A stretch of DNA of 64,000 nt from Costus lasius. Lineage: Eukaryota > Streptophyta > Magnoliopsida > Zingiberales > Costaceae. Of this stretch, positions 22,201 to 33,892 are shown in pieces (the first letter of the stretch is position 1; every line of letters begins with the position of its first letter). The translations under genes and the position numbers were made by a program. Below the pieces are notes generated by a model. The model saw only the letters and a list, made by a program, of their open reading frames with translations. It ran no database searches and was not told the DNA's origin. The stretch spans positions 17,998,001 through 18,062,000 of the forward strand of contig JANVAS020000231.1 in assembly GCA_027563935.2 (NCBI GenBank), given 5' to 3'.

Positions 22201-23060
22201 TCCAACACCCATGAAATAGAAGAAGAAGATATCATGACTTCAGTCACAAAAATACCTGAGCCAGAAGCGATGCTTCCCTTCTTGTCTCCTTGGAGCACTT
22301 TACAGTCCTTTTTCCAGTGACCCAGCTGGCCACAATGGAAACATCTGTATTCCTTCGACCGCTTGACCTTTGGTTTCAGAGCCTTGTTGTAGTTCTTGAC
22401 AGGGGCTTTGCCCTTCTTCCCCTTCTTCTTGTTCCTGGAAGGAAACATCAAGACAGAGGTTGAAGGCTTTCCCTTTAGAGTCTCCTCTATAGTCAAGAGC
22501 ATATTCAGCAACTCTGCCGGAGTACAGTCGATCTTGTTCATATTAAAATTAATAATGAACGGATCGAAGGAGGCCGGGAGGGACTGCAGAATAATGTCTA
22601 CAGCAAGCTCCTGATTGATGGTATGCCCCAGTTTCTCTAGAGCCTCTTTGTGCCCAATCATCTTGAGCACGTGAGCTCCCACTGGACTCCCTTCAGCCAG
22701 TTTGCTCTGAAAGAAAAGCTTAGTCAAATTATAGCGTTCAGTCCTCGCCTGTGCAGCATACAGCATCTTGAGGTTTGCTATAATTTCTATAGCAGACATA
22801 TCCTCATGCTGACGCTGCAGCTGTGGCATCATAGACGCTAGCATCAGGCAAGCGACATCAATGCTATCATTGACATGCTTTTCATAGGGATCCCGAACCG
22901 CCCTTGCGGCGTTCGGAGCGGGTTGAGGCGGTATAGCCGTCTCGAGGACATACAGTTTCCTCTCAGCCTTAAGAACAATCTTAAGTTGTCCGTACCAGTC
23001 TGAGAAATTTGGCCCAGCAAACTTCTCCCTTTCCAGTAGGGATCGCACATTGAAGCTCAT
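19230..23060 (-). CDS. gag-pol: Element C Gag-Pol polyprotein (open frame, integrase residue lost)
   Basis: A single 1,276-aa frame starts at the ATG conserved in other copies. Order: Gag about 1-235; zinc knuckle Cys240-Cys253; protease with Asp287 in DTACG; integrase with His421, His426, Cys452, Cys455 and catalytic Asp482 and Glu581; RT with Asp865 and YVDD at 950-953; RNase H with Asp1123, Glu1164/Glu1166 and Asp1202. Two oddities are clear. Residue 545, the second Asp of DD35E in the other copies, is Tyr (codon 21426-21428, GAT to TAT). Eighteen residues, including the basic RRSGRIRR, are missing near residue 740, removed in frame between two QPE-coding repeats. It can probably be translated, but integration by its own enzyme is unlikely. 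Confidence 0.93.
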   Translation of the reverse strand: MSFNVRSLLEREKFAGPNFSDWYGQLKIVLKAERKLYVLETAIPPQPAPNAARAVRDPYEKHVNDSIDVACLMLASMMPQLQRQHEDMSAIEIIANLKMLYAAQARTERYNLTKLFFQSKLAEGSPVGAHVLKMIGHKEALEKLGHTINQELAVDIILQSLPASFDPFIINFNMNKIDCTPAELLNMLLTIEETLKGKPSTSVLMFPSRNKKKGKKGKAPVKNYNKALKPKVKRSKEYRCFHCGQLGHWKKDCKVLQGDKKGSIASGSGIFVTEVMISSSSISWVLDTACGVHICSNVQELKRRRQVGQHEVDLRVGNGARVAAVAVGEYYISLPSGLVLELNNCYFVPSITKNIISIPALVRKGFSFECKTSKCYLSLDNIIYATGSINNGLFMLDMECSIQNIDNKKAKYADDSTLLWHSRLGHINKKRIKRLHDHGLLGSFSYEEIDTCKACLLGKMTKSPFPNKGQRASGLLDLIHSDVCGPFSKHARGGYSYFITFTDDFSRYGYVYLMRHKSESFDKFKEFKNEVQNQLGRNIKALRSYRGGEYLSREFTDYLKECGIISQLTPPGTPQWNGVSERRNRTLLDMVRSMMSQATLPYSFWGFALETAAKVLNRVPSKAVSKTPYELWYGKQPSLTFIKIWGCEAYVKKLVSGKLESRSEKFIFVGYPKETKGYYSYDPKENKVFVARMVIFLEKEFLLQEASGREIKLDENPEEGQSSQAQLDEPEPVEQVIEQPERYDGVYIIDHDEPLTYADAVSGPESARWLEAMRAEMDSMSDNQVWDLVDPPPGVIPIGCKWIFKKKIDMDGNVVTYKGRLVAKGFKQIYGIDYDETFSPVAMFKSIRIILAIAAYYDYEIWQMDVKTAFLNGKLDEDVYMTQTEGFTNPSDRHKICKLKKSIYGLKQASRSWNIHFDESICEFGFIKNEDDPCVYKRFSGSVITFLFLYVDDILIIGNDIPKMHTVKAWLRKCFQMKDLGEAAYVLGVKIYRDRSKRLLELCQSTYIDKVLERFHLENSKRGYLPVRHGLNLSKSQCPQTQTEKDEMDNTPYASAIGSIMYAMLCTRPDVAYRLSVTSRFQSNPGQAHWIAVKNILKYLRRTKDMFLIYGGQEELSIEGYTDTSFQSDQDDFRSQSGYVFSLNGGAVVWKSFKQSIVADSTTEAEYVTASEASKEAVWIRKFVQELGVVPSSADPLVIFCDNTGAIAQAKEPRSHQKSKHIQRRFHLIREIIDRGEIKICKVHTDDNLADPLTKPLAQQKHEKHCNNMGLRFLNH

Positions 23061-24879
23061 GGTGTTCGTTGCTGCAGGAATCTACAACAATGCAAGAACA
23101 GCAAGGTCAGTATCAATGTTTAGAATCAATCCAGGACTTAAGAAAGATTCTTTTCTCACTATTTTATCTGACTAAAAAATCCATTAAAACAGTCCGAAAG
23201 AGTAAGACTCTTTTAGTGAGATGGGATCCAGATTTCATACTTGGTCTCCGCGTCCCGCTCAGGCGAGATAAGATGCACAGAGAGTACAAGCACTAATTTC
23301 TGGTAGGCAGTCCCTGCCAATCGCCAACCCGTGCGATTCCCCTTCATCTAGGCAATCCAGCAGACTGTGCCAACTGAGTTGGTACAACACAGTCTCTAAT
23401 CCCACAGATGGCTGCCTCCATATAGCTAACATATGCCCCATATGTAGCCTACATGGTCAAGCTGACCTGACCTACTCCCTGGACCACCACGTGCTATGCT
23501 GAGCAACGAGAAGCGATAAATCCCTTCTCTGTAACACGCAGGTGAAATCACACACCGTCTGAAGATAGATGGGCGTGCCCACTGAGTGGGTACAACACGG
23601 CCCCAACGATAGTCAGAACAGTGAGGTTTCGGGTCAGAAGGCTTACGTGCTTGATATTTAGCGTTGGATTTTAACGGTCCTTTTATCTTCTTAACTATCA
23701 TGCAAACCCTATGGTGATAGCAGAAGATAAATAAATCATGCATTTCTAATTATTTAAACAATAAAGGAAAGCATGATGATCTTATGTGGTAAACGCCCAT
23801 TAAGCCTAAGTAAGACCTTAAGTTAACTTAAGTCTTCACTTGAGCTCTTCATGAGTCTTTTGCATCTCATCTGGCCCAGACCAGGGCCCAAGCGCCCACT
23901 GCAGCTCAGGTGCGCCCACCAGGTAAATGCGCCTGTCCCAGAGTCGAACCCTGGACCTCCCACCTGGTCAAGCCACTGCTGCATGCGCCAATGCCATGTG
24001 TGCTCTGTGCTCTTGTCTGATTAAAATTACAATTTAATCTATCTAGACAAGATTGACACGCAGGTCAATTACACAATAAATTAATTAAAATGTGATGCGC
24101 AGATCACAAAAATAATAATTTATAATTAATCCAGGCTCGCAGGCCCCAGCACAGCACACATTAAAAGGGCAACCCACATAAGATGAAATAGACAAGCATC
24201 ATGGCATCCAATCAATATGTGATCCATCAACTAAATAAAATTTTTCAAAATCCCATCGGAATCAATTTTATTTGTCTTATGTGCCCTACTACCTTACAAC
24301 GGTCCATTAATAGGGATCCACTCATCATGTCTAGTCAGATCCACTGCCCTTGCATGCACCAAGTCCTAACTGACTTAAGTCGACCTAATGGTCAACCATG
24401 CATGCGCAAAGGGCTGAACAACCTTCATGAGTTCTGGCAAGCGGGTGTGACCCCGGGCCTAACTCATGTGCGTTCACTGGTTGTCTCAACCAGACCTCGC
24501 TACACGCCTATCTGCAGTCGACCTATAGCCACCTCGTGCTTGCGCACAGGTGCCATCTGGTCGACCCATCTAGGCTGTCAGATGGTCTGATCAGACTGGT
24601 TGGAACTTACCTAGAAGATGACTTCAACCCCATCAACCCGTCTAAGGGTTTATAGTAGGTGCTTAGATCTAATATGGGGCGCGCAAGTGAAGGTTTTTGA
24701 CAAAACAACAACAAGCGCCAATACATGCGCCAAAGTGTAACATACATCAAACATATGTATTTTCGCATGATGAACTATCATAAACTTTAGCATGTAAAAA
24801 CCTTAGATCTTAAGCTTACGCTCAAACATGGATCACACAATAACATCAAGCAATCATATGAACACATATAGAACCGCAT
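23061..24879 (-). other. Element C leader
   Basis: This 1,819-bp untranslated leader contains, in sense, all three CUGCGN hairpins, the tRNA-like module with its 7-bp enclosing stem, both twin hairpins, the branched inverted repeats and the acceptor-like tract. No conserved reading frame. Confidence 0.72.
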
Positions 24880-24891
24880 GCTCTGATACCA
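24880..24891 (-). other. Primer binding site, element C
   Basis: In sense, TGGTATCAGAGC, an exact match to the initiator tRNA-Met complement, two bases from the LTR. Confidence 0.92.
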
Positions 24892-24893
24892 AT

Positions 24894-25989
24894 TGAAGGG
24901 GTCCCCTAAAAGGAGGGGGGGCCGAAACCCTAATAGGTGGCGCATATAGTTCATTTGCAACGGAAGCAAGGGTTTCAAAGGATCTCATGTGATATTCATA
25001 TGATCAACTTAAAACGATAGCATAGAGATGCGTTACCATGGCCATGAGTAAGGAGGCGGCTTGGAAGAGAAAGAATCAAATGCTTCTTCTCCAATGGCGA
25101 CGCACACAAGGTGAAGATGGCTTTCTCCTTGTTGTCCTTTGTGCTAGCAAAGACCTTCAAGAATCCTAATCGCGTGTAGGAGATGTCGAAGAAGAAGTCT
25201 TGCTGGCCGAATCTTTTCCTCCTAGCCTCGAGAGACCTTCACACGAGAGGAATCAATGGAGAATAATGGGCGAGCAACGTTACTACGTGGGAGCGTTTCC
25301 AATTTGGAAACCGACTTCCAAAATTAGTAACTCCTCAATGTTTCATGCGTTCACCCAAGTGAACCATCGAAACAATCCTTCTCCAATTGAACCAAGCGTT
25401 CACGTATGTGAACCGGTTCTATTTATTCGGTCCAATTGAATTTGGTTCAAAAACCAAATCAAACCAGCATAGGCTCAGATCCAATCAAACCAAATGGTTC
25501 AAGATCTAACCGTTCATCTCTTGATGCTCTTGATCTCACCGATCTAGCATCAATACTCTCGATCGAAGCTTACTGATCTCAAGCCCTAATCAATCAAACA
25601 TGATCAGACCAGATCTCACTTACAATCAGAGTTTAAACTCCTTTAAACTGAACCAAAACAATTCAGTCCACACGATCTGACTTAAGTAAGCCAAATCATC
25701 AAATTGTGCGATCCTAAGGGTTTCCTTTAAATGTCGGTAACGATAACTTACGTTATCACGATCAGTGAGGGGTATCTAGCAACACATCACTGTCTCCCGA
25801 TATGAAGGAAAGAGTCTTCCAAGACTACACCCAAACCTCAGCACAAGTGTGAATCCACTTCACGAGGCATACATGTTTCCTTTGCCACTGGATGTTCTTA
25901 TTGGACAAGCGTGTCAAGCTTGTAACTCCAATATGATGAGCATGATTAGATCAAATGATCATAGTCACCTGGGTATGGCCATACACTTT
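24894..25989 (-). repeat. Element C 5' LTR, truncated by X
   Basis: Only the 1,096 bp next to the primer site remain. Compared with C's 3' LTR the sequence stops at ACTTT (25985-25989), where another LTR end begins. The promoter-distal half and the LTR tip are missing, and no continuation follows X. The box and GATAAC-GTAA-GTTATC hairpin (25742-25757) are kept. Confidence 0.88.
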
Positions 25990-27689
25990 TGAAAGTCCCC
26001 TAGATGAAGGGGGAAAACCCTAATGGTGGCGCATAACAAAAATCATCGCATGGGAAGCTAGGGTTTCATGAGATCTTTATATGTCATATAATTAACTTTT
26101 AAATGATTGAATGGATGAAGAAGAACTCATACCATAGCCATCGGTTTGATGGTGCCTTGGAAGCAAAGGCGCAAATGAACCTTCTCCAAAGTAGACGCAC
26201 ACAAGAAGATCGATGCGCTCACTCCTTTGAAGCCTTTGTGCTAGCAAAGCCCTTCAAAGGGTCCTTGTCGAATGAAAGGGATGGAGATGTTGATCCTTCT
26301 TGGCCGAGTCCTCCTCCTCAATAGCTTCAAGCATCGCCACACACAAAAGTGTCGAGAGCGAGAGAGGTCACGATAGGGAGCCGAGCGAGAATAGGATATC
26401 CCCTATTCTAACATGAGAGATCTCTAAGTGGAGATCATGGTTTCTAAAAATAGAAACCACAACTCGCTCACACGTTCACGCCAAGTGAACGAATCACCAC
26501 GCCATCTCCCTTTGAACCATGCGCTCATATAATGAGCCGGTTCAATTTGGTTCGGTTCAAGAACCAACCAAGCCAAGCGATCCAGTCTAGATCTTAATTA
26601 AACCCTAAGGCTCCAGATCTAACCGTTCATCTCTTGATGCTCCTGATCTCACCGATCTAGCATCCAATCTCTCGATCAAAGCTTACCGATCTCAAGCCCT
26701 AATCAATCAAACATGATCAGACCAGATCTCACTTACAATCAGAGATTAAATCCCTTTAAACTGAACCCAAATAATTCAGTCCACACGATCTGACTTAAGT
26801 AAGCCATATCATCAATTTGTGCGACCCTGAGGGTTTCCTTTAAATGTCGGTAACGATAACTCACGTTATCACGATCAGTGAGGGGTATCTAGAAACACAT
26901 CACTGTCTCCCGATATAAAGGAAAGAGTCTTCCAAGACTACACCCAAACCACAGCACAAGTGTGAATCAACTTCACAAGGCATGCATAGTTTCCTTTGCC
27001 ACTGGATGTTCTTATTGGACAAGCGTGTCAAGCTTGTAGCTCCAATATGATGAGCATGATTAGATCAGATGAACATAGTCATCTGGGTATGGCCATACAC
27101 TTTCTCAATCATCTCATCCAGGGGGCCCCTTTAGAACATCACACTCCTTAAACAAGGAGACGGCAATCCTATATCTATCACTAGTGCCCTAACCTGACTC
27201 ATGATCATTATCCAAGATAGTCTATAACCATTATGTTTCAAATGATATTGAACTACCTCAAAACAATGACAATCATCATTTAGAAACACAAGTGATCTCA
27301 AGTCAGAGGACATGTGCCACTTGTTGCAATCAAGGATCATTCACATTGTGACAAGCAATTGAATATCCTAGTAGGGTCTGTCCAGTACATCCAATGTACC
27401 CATGAGTCTACATCTTATTCCATGCTCGAAGCATCCTATAAGATTAGAATACATATTAGTCTCAATCATATCAAGGCTGTCTCATGTTCACCAAGATATC
27501 TCGACTAAGGACTTTTAGCATGTCAGCCTAGCTGAACAGCTTTGAGACATTATTCAGTAGTACACTTATTACAGCAGACAAGGTAACAACCTGAATAATA
27601 ACCATGCCTTTATAAACACAAGAGTTTATTACATGATACTGATACAATCCCAAGGCCTCAAACATTAGCCTTAAGGGCATACCCCAACA
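25990..27689 (-). repeat. Unpaired inverted LTR1 copy (X)
   Basis: A complete 1,700-bp LTR with TG..CA ends. It lies in C's 5' LTR on the left and abuts an E-type LTR segment on the right. The flanking bases (ACTTT left, AAACC right) do not match, so it is not a clean solo LTR. Its left part is diverged from D's 5' LTR, but from about 27180 rightward it is nearly identical to D's 5' LTR and to the E flank beyond it, suggesting a copied tract. Hairpin GATAAC-GTGA-GTTATC (sense) at 26855-26870. Confidence 0.8.
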
Positions 27690-28058
27690 AAACCGACATT
27701 GAACCGGATCATGAATGAGCGCATGGTTCATGGGAGATGAGTTAAGCGCTTGGTTCACTTAAGGGTGAACGCTTGAGCCTTGACTACTTTCCATTTTTGG
27801 AATTCGGTTTCCAAATGGATTGTATGTAACGCCTCCACATTGGTGTGGGAGGTTACTCTCTCGCCGAACTCTCTCTTGTGTAGGTTTCTCCATCTTTCGG
27901 TGGAGAGCGCTTGACGAAAAGAAGAGAAGGAAGTCTCAGCCAAGCTTGATCTCTCATCATCCTCACGCGACAAGGACCCTTTGAAGCACTTTGCTAGCAC
28001 AAAGGATTCAAAGGAGCAAGCCATCTTCATTTGTTGTGTGCGTCACCTTTGGAGAAGG
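27690..28058 (+). repeat. Displaced segment of E-type LTR
   Basis: These 369 bp match 35599-35967, the part of E's 5' LTR lying directly right of element D, with only about three differences. Here they lie on D's other side, in the same plus orientation. The 3' junction falls within a shared AAGGA. Confidence 0.85.
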
Positions 28059-28237
28059 ACTTTTAGCATGTCAGCCTAGCTGAACAGCTTTGAGACATTA
28101 TTCAGTAGTACACTTATTACAGCAGACAAGGTAACAACCTGAATAATAACCATGCCTTTATAAACACAAGAGTTTATTACATGATACTGATACAATCCCA
28201 AGGCCTCAAACATTAGCCTTAAGGGCATACCCCAACA
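28059..28237 (-). repeat. Element D 3' LTR remnant
   Basis: These are the 179 bp of LTR nearest gag-pol, appearing identical to the end of X (27511-27689). Together with 27690-28058 they form a 548-bp unit repeated one and a third times (27511-28237). Confidence 0.85.
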
Positions 28238-28257
28238 ATCTCCCACTTGCACTTAAT

Positions 28258-31200
28258 CTAATGGTTGAGAAATCTCAAACCCATGTTATTACAGATTTTG
28301 ATCTGTATGAACCTTGCATATTTTGATCTCGCCACGATCTATGATCTCCCAGATCAAGTGAAACCGTCTCTGTATGTGCTAGGACTTCTGGTGCGACCGT
28401 GGTTCCTTTGCTTGTGCGATGGCTCCAGTGTTATCACAGAAGATAACCAAAGGATCGACACTCGAAGGAACAACACCAAGTTCTCTCACGAACTTACGAA
28501 TCCACACTGCCTCCTTGGATGCTTCCGAGGCTGCAACATACTCGGCTTCTGTTGTGGAATCAGCAACAGTTGACTGTTTGAAACTTTTCCACACCACCGC
28601 TCCACTATTCAAGCTAAAAACATAGCCTGATTGCGATCGGAAATCATCCTGGTCCGACTGGAACGAAGCGTCAGTATATCCTTCTATACTGAGTTCTTCC
28701 TGACCACCATATATCAAGAACATATCTTTGGTCCTCCGCAGATATTTTATAATGTTCTTGACTGCAATCCAGTGCGCCATACCTGGATTACATTGGAACT
28801 GACTGGTCACGCTTAACCCGTAAGCGACGTCTGGGCGAGTACACAACATCGCATACATAATGGATCCAATAGCCGAAGCATAAGGTGTATTGTCCATTTC
28901 ATCTTTCTCAGTCTGTGTTTGTGGACACTGACTCTTCGAAAGATTCAGACCATGTCTGACTGGAAGATATCCTCTTTTAGAATTCTCTAAACGGAATCTC
29001 TCCAGGACTTTATCGATGTAAGTACTCTGGCACAGCCCAAGAAGCCTCTTAGATCTATCCCTGTAGATCTTCACACCTAATACATAGGCTGCTTCTCCTA
29101 AATCTTTCATCTGGAAACATTTCCTTAGCCATGCCTTAACCGCATGCATTTCTGGAATATCATTTCCAATGATCAAGATGTCATCGACGTAGAGGACTAG
29201 GAATGTAATCACGCTCCCACTAAACCTCTTATATACACACGGGTCATCTTCGTTCTTGATGAAACCAAACTCAGAGATTGATTCATCAAAACAAATATTC
29301 CAGCTTCTAGATGCTTGTTTCAGTCCATAAATGGACTTCTTTAGTTTGCATATTTTATGACGATCTGATGGATTAGTGAAACCTTCAGGTTGTGTTATAT
29401 ACACATCCTCATCCAGATTTCCATTAAGGAAAGCTGTTTTCACATCCATCTGCCAGATCTCATAATCGTAATATGCTGCTATCGCGAAAAGAATCCGAAT
29501 AGACTTGAACATGGCTACAGGAGAGAAAGTTTCATCATAATCTATCCCGTAGATTTGTTTGAAACCTTTCGCAACTAGCCTGCCTTTATAGGTAACCACG
29601 TTACCATCCATGTCAATCTTCTTCTTGAAGATCCATTTACAGCCTATAGGGATTACTCCCGGAGGCGGATCAACCAAATCCCAGACTTGGTTATCTGACA
29701 TGGAGTCCATCTCGGCTCGCATAGCTTCAAGCCATCTAGCTGACTCCGGTCCACTGACCGCATCCGCATAAGTAAAGGGTTCATCATTATCAATGATGTA
29801 GACTCCGTCATAGCGCTCAGGCTGTCGACGGATCCTTCCCGATCTTCGCGGTTCCAGTGATATCTGAGCCTCAGGTTGTTCAATAACCTGATCCACCGGC
29901 TCAGGCTCATCCAACTGTGCTTGACTACTTTGTCTTTCCTCTGGATTCTCATCCAGCTTTATTTCTCTCCCACTGGCTTCTTGCAGAAGAAACTCCTTCT
30001 CAAGAAATATGGCCGTCCGAGCAACAAATACTTTGTTCTCTTTGGGATCGTAGAAATAATAACCCTTAGTTTCCTTAGGGTAACCGACAAGACGCATTTC
30101 TCAGATCTGTTCTCCAGTTTCCCAGAGGCGAGCTTTTTGACATAAGCCTCGCAACCCCAGATCCTGATAAATGTCAAGCTCGGCTGTTTCCCATACCATA
30201 ATTCATATGGCGTCTTTGAAACGGCCTTGGATGGCACTCGGTTTAGTACCTTTGCAGCTGTTTCCAGTGCAAATCCCCAAAAGGAATATGGAAGAGTAGC
30301 CTGACTCATCATAGAACGAACCATATCAAGTAACGTTCTATTTCTCCTCTCGGACACACCATTCCATTGCGGTGTTCCTGGCGGAGTGAGCTGTGAGATA
30401 ATCCCACACTCCTTCAGATAGTCAGTAAACGCATGACTCAGGTATTCCCCACCTCGATCAGAACGAAGTGCCTTGATATTTCGGCCTAGCTGATTCTGTA
30501 CTTCATTCTTGAACTCTTTGAACTTGTCAAAGGATTCACTCTTATGTCTCATTAGATAGACATAACCATATCTACTGAAATCATCAGTAAATGTAATGAA
30601 GTACTGATAGCCACCTCTGGCATGTTTACTAAACGGCCCACACACATCACTGTGTATAAGGTTAAGTAAACCTGAAGCCCTTTGACCTTTGTTAGGAAAA
30701 TGTGACTTCGTCATTTTACCCATCAAACAAGCTTTGCATGTATCAATCTCCTCATAGGAGAATGATCCCAGCAGTCCATGATCATGCAACCGCTTAATGC
30801 GCTTCATGTTAATATGGCCTAAACGACTATGCCATAACAAGGTGCTGTCTTCAGCATACTTGGCTTTCATATTATCAACACTTTGTATAGAACTTTCCAT
30901 GTCCAACATGTATAACCCATTGTTAATTGAACCAGTTGCATAAACAATATTATCTAAAGATAAAACACACTTTGAAATATTGCATTCAAAGGCAAATCCT
31001 TTCCTGACAAGAGCAGGAATAGAGATAATATTCTTGGTTATACTGGGTACAAAATAACAATTGTTTAATTCCAATACAATGCCAGATGGTAAAGAAATGA
31101 AATAGTCTCCTACAGCAACAGCAGCAACCCGTGCCCCGTTTCCAACGCGTAGGTCTACCTCATGCTGTCCCACCTGCCTTCTTCTCTTGAGTTCCTGCAC

Positions 31201-32091
31201 ATTTGAACAAATGTGAACTCCACATGCAGTGTCCAACACCCATGAAATAGAAGAAGATGAAACCATGACTTCCGTCACGTATATACCTGAGCCAGAAGCG
31301 ATGCTTCCCCTCTTATCTCCTTGGAGCGCTTTACAGTCCTTTTTCCAGTGACCCAGCTGGCCACAGTGGAAACACCTGTTGTCCTTCGACCGCTTAACCT
31401 TTTGTTTCAGAGCCTTACTGTAGTTCTTGACAGGGGCTTTGCCCTTCTTCCCCTTCTTCATGTTCCTAGAAGGAACCATTAAGACAGAGGTTGAAGGCTT
31501 TCCCTTCAGAGTCTCCTCAGTTGTCAAGAGCATATTCAGCAGCTCTGCCGGAGTACAATCGATCTTGTTCATATTAAAGTTAATAATGAACGCATCGAAA
31601 GAGGGCGGGAGAGACTGCAGAATAATGTCTACAGCAAGCTCCTGGTTTATGGTATGCCCCAGTTTCTCCAGAGCCTCCTTGTGCCCAATCATCTTGAGCA
31701 CGTGAGCTCCCACTGGGCTCCCTTCAGCCAGTTTGCTCTGAAAGAAAAGCTTTGTCAGATTATAGCGTTCTGTCCTCGCCTGTGCAGCATACAGCATCTT
31801 GAGGTTCGCTATAATTTCTATAGCCGACATATCCTCATGCTGACGCTGCAGCGGTGGCGTCATAGACGCTAGCATCAGGCAAGCGACATCAATGCTATCA
31901 TTGACGTGCTTTTCATAAGCATCACGAACCGCCCTTGCGGCGTTCGCAGCGGGTTGAGGCGGCACAGCCGTCTCGAGGACATACAGTTTCCTCTCTGCCT
32001 TAAGAACAATCTTAAGGTGTCCGAACCAGTCTGAGAAGTTTGGCCCAGCAAACTTCTCCCTTTCCAGTAGGGATCGCACATTGAAGCTCAT
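28258..32091 (-). pseudogene. gag-pol: Element D gag-pol, three lesions
   Basis: The frame opens at the ATG at 32091 and reads Gag, zinc knuckle, protease DTACG and integrase (RSDRGGEY intact) until a 1-bp deletion near 30092 in the integrase C-terminal part; the frame restored there runs through RT (YVDD) to 28379. A TAG at 28379-28381 replaces a Lys codon just after the RNase H motif EPRSHQKS. Downstream, around 28293, about 50 bp are missing, removing part of the RNase H tail. Separate open parts are 29959-32091 (710 aa) and 28379-30097 (572 aa). Confidence 0.92.
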
Positions 32092-33878
32092 GGTGTTCGT
32101 TGCTGCAGGAATCTACAACAATGCAAGAACAGCAAGGTCAGTATCAATGTATAGAATCAATCCAGGACTTAAGAAAGATTCTTTTTCTCACTATTTTATC
32201 TGGCTGAAAAATCCAGCAAAACAGCCCGAAAGAGTAACACTCTTTTAGTGAGATGGGATCCAGATTTCATACTTGGTCTCCGCGTCCCGCTCAGGCGAGA
32301 TAAGATGCACAGAGATGACAAGCACTAATTTCTGGTAGGCTGTCCCAGCCAATTGCCAACCCGTGTGATTCCCCTTCACCTAGGTAATCCAGCAGACTGT
32401 GCCAACTGAGTTGGTACAACACAGTCTCTGATCCCACAGATGGCTGCCTCCATGCGCTACCATATGCGCCACATATGTAGCCTACATGGTCAAGCTGACC
32501 CGACCTACTCCCTGGACCACCACGTGCTATGCTGAGCAACGAGAAGGGATAAATCCCTACTCTGTAACACGCAGGTGAAATCCCACACCGTCTGAAGATA
32601 GATGGACGTGCCCACTGAGTGGGTACAACACGGCTCCAACGATAGTCAGAACAGTGAGGTTTCGCGTCAGAAGGCATTACGTGCTTGATATTTTAGCGTT
32701 TGGATTTTAACGGTCTTTTATCTTCTTACTATCAGGCAAATCCTATGGCTATAGCAGAAGATAAATAAATCATGCTGTTCTACTTATTTAAACAATAAAA
32801 GAAAGCATGCATCTTATGTGGTAAAAGCCCATAGCCTAAGTAAGACCTTAAGATACTTAAGTCTTCACTTGCTCTTCTTGGGTCTTTAGCATCTCATCTG
32901 GTCCAACCCAGGGCCCTTGCGCCAAGAGCACCTCAGGTGCGCCACCAGCTGAATTCCCCTCTGGGATGTGTGCCTTTGTGCTCTGGTCTAATCAAAATAC
33001 ATTTTGATCTATCTAGACAAGTTTGACTCGCAGGTCAATTATACAATAAATTAATTAAAAAGTGATTCGCAGATCACAATAATATTAATTTACAGGTTTA
33101 ATTCCAGGCACGCAGGCCCCAGCACAGCACACATTTAACATGGGCAGCCCACATAAGAATAAATAAACAAGCATAGGCATCAAACAACATGTGATCCAAT
33201 TAAAAGAAAATAAATTTTGAAAACCCCATTGGCATCAATTTTAATTTTCTTATGTGCCCTACAACCTTACAATGGTCCATTGATAGGGATCCACTCATTC
33301 ATCTAGTCAGATCCTCTGCCCCTTGCATGCACCAAGTCCTAACTGACTCGAGTTGACCTAATGGTCAACCATGCATGCGCCAAGGGCTGAACAACCCTCA
33401 TGAGGTCTGGCAAGCGGGTGTGACCCCGGGCCTAACTCATGTGTGTTCAATGGTTGTCTCAACCAGACCTCGCTACATGCCTAAGATGCAATCGACCTAT
33501 AGCCACCTCGTGCTTGCGCACAGGTGCCATCTGGTCGATCCATCTCGGCTGTCAGATGGTCTGATCAGACTATTGGATCTAACCTAGAGGTGACTTCAAC
33601 CCCATCAACCCATCTAAGGGTTTATAGTAGGCGCCACTTAGATCTAGTCATAGGCGCGCATGTTAGGTTTTTGATAAAATAACATGAACTAAGCGCCAAC
33701 ACAAGACATGCGACAAGATGAACAAACAACATGCGCCAACATAAGGTAAACATCTTACTTTCGCATGAAGAAATAACATGTAAGTTTCGCATGTCAACAA
33801 GATCTAAGCATACATGTAAATGCGCAACCAAGGATCACAAAATATACCAAGCAATCATATTACATGCTTTAACCGCAT
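32092..33878 (-). other. Element D leader
   Basis: A 1,787-bp untranslated leader without the tRNA-like module. Its long hairpin shows GATCAAAA/TTTTGATT pairing (compensatory to B) and one mismatch in the outer stem. CUGCGN hairpins, twin hairpins and the acceptor-like tract are present. Confidence 0.7.
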
Positions 33879-33890
33879 GCTCTGATACCA
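33879..33890 (-). other. Primer binding site, element D
   Basis: In sense, TGGTATCAGAGC, an exact match to the initiator tRNA-Met complement. Confidence 0.92.
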
Positions 33891-33892
33891 AT

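Larger units (their letters stand above)
17528..25989 (-). mobile_element. Element C: Ty1/copia retrotransposon with open gag-pol
   Basis: Right to left: truncated 5' LTR (24894-25989), exact primer site, leader, an uninterrupted gag-pol frame and a complete 3' LTR (17528-19209). The two LTRs look nearly identical over the shared 1.1 kb (for example tccaaagg against tccaatgg), so the insertion is young. C inserted into B's 3' LTR, and its own 5' LTR was then cut by LTR X at 25990. Confidence 0.92.

Noticed and set aside
25990..27689. X as a clean solo LTR
   Set aside because: Flanking five bases do not match (ACTTT against AAACC), and C's LTR does not resume on the right.
25990..28237. X as the original 3' LTR of D
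   Set aside because: The left part of X is too diverged from D's 5' LTR for a pair born in one insertion; only the right part matches closely, as expected for a copied tract.
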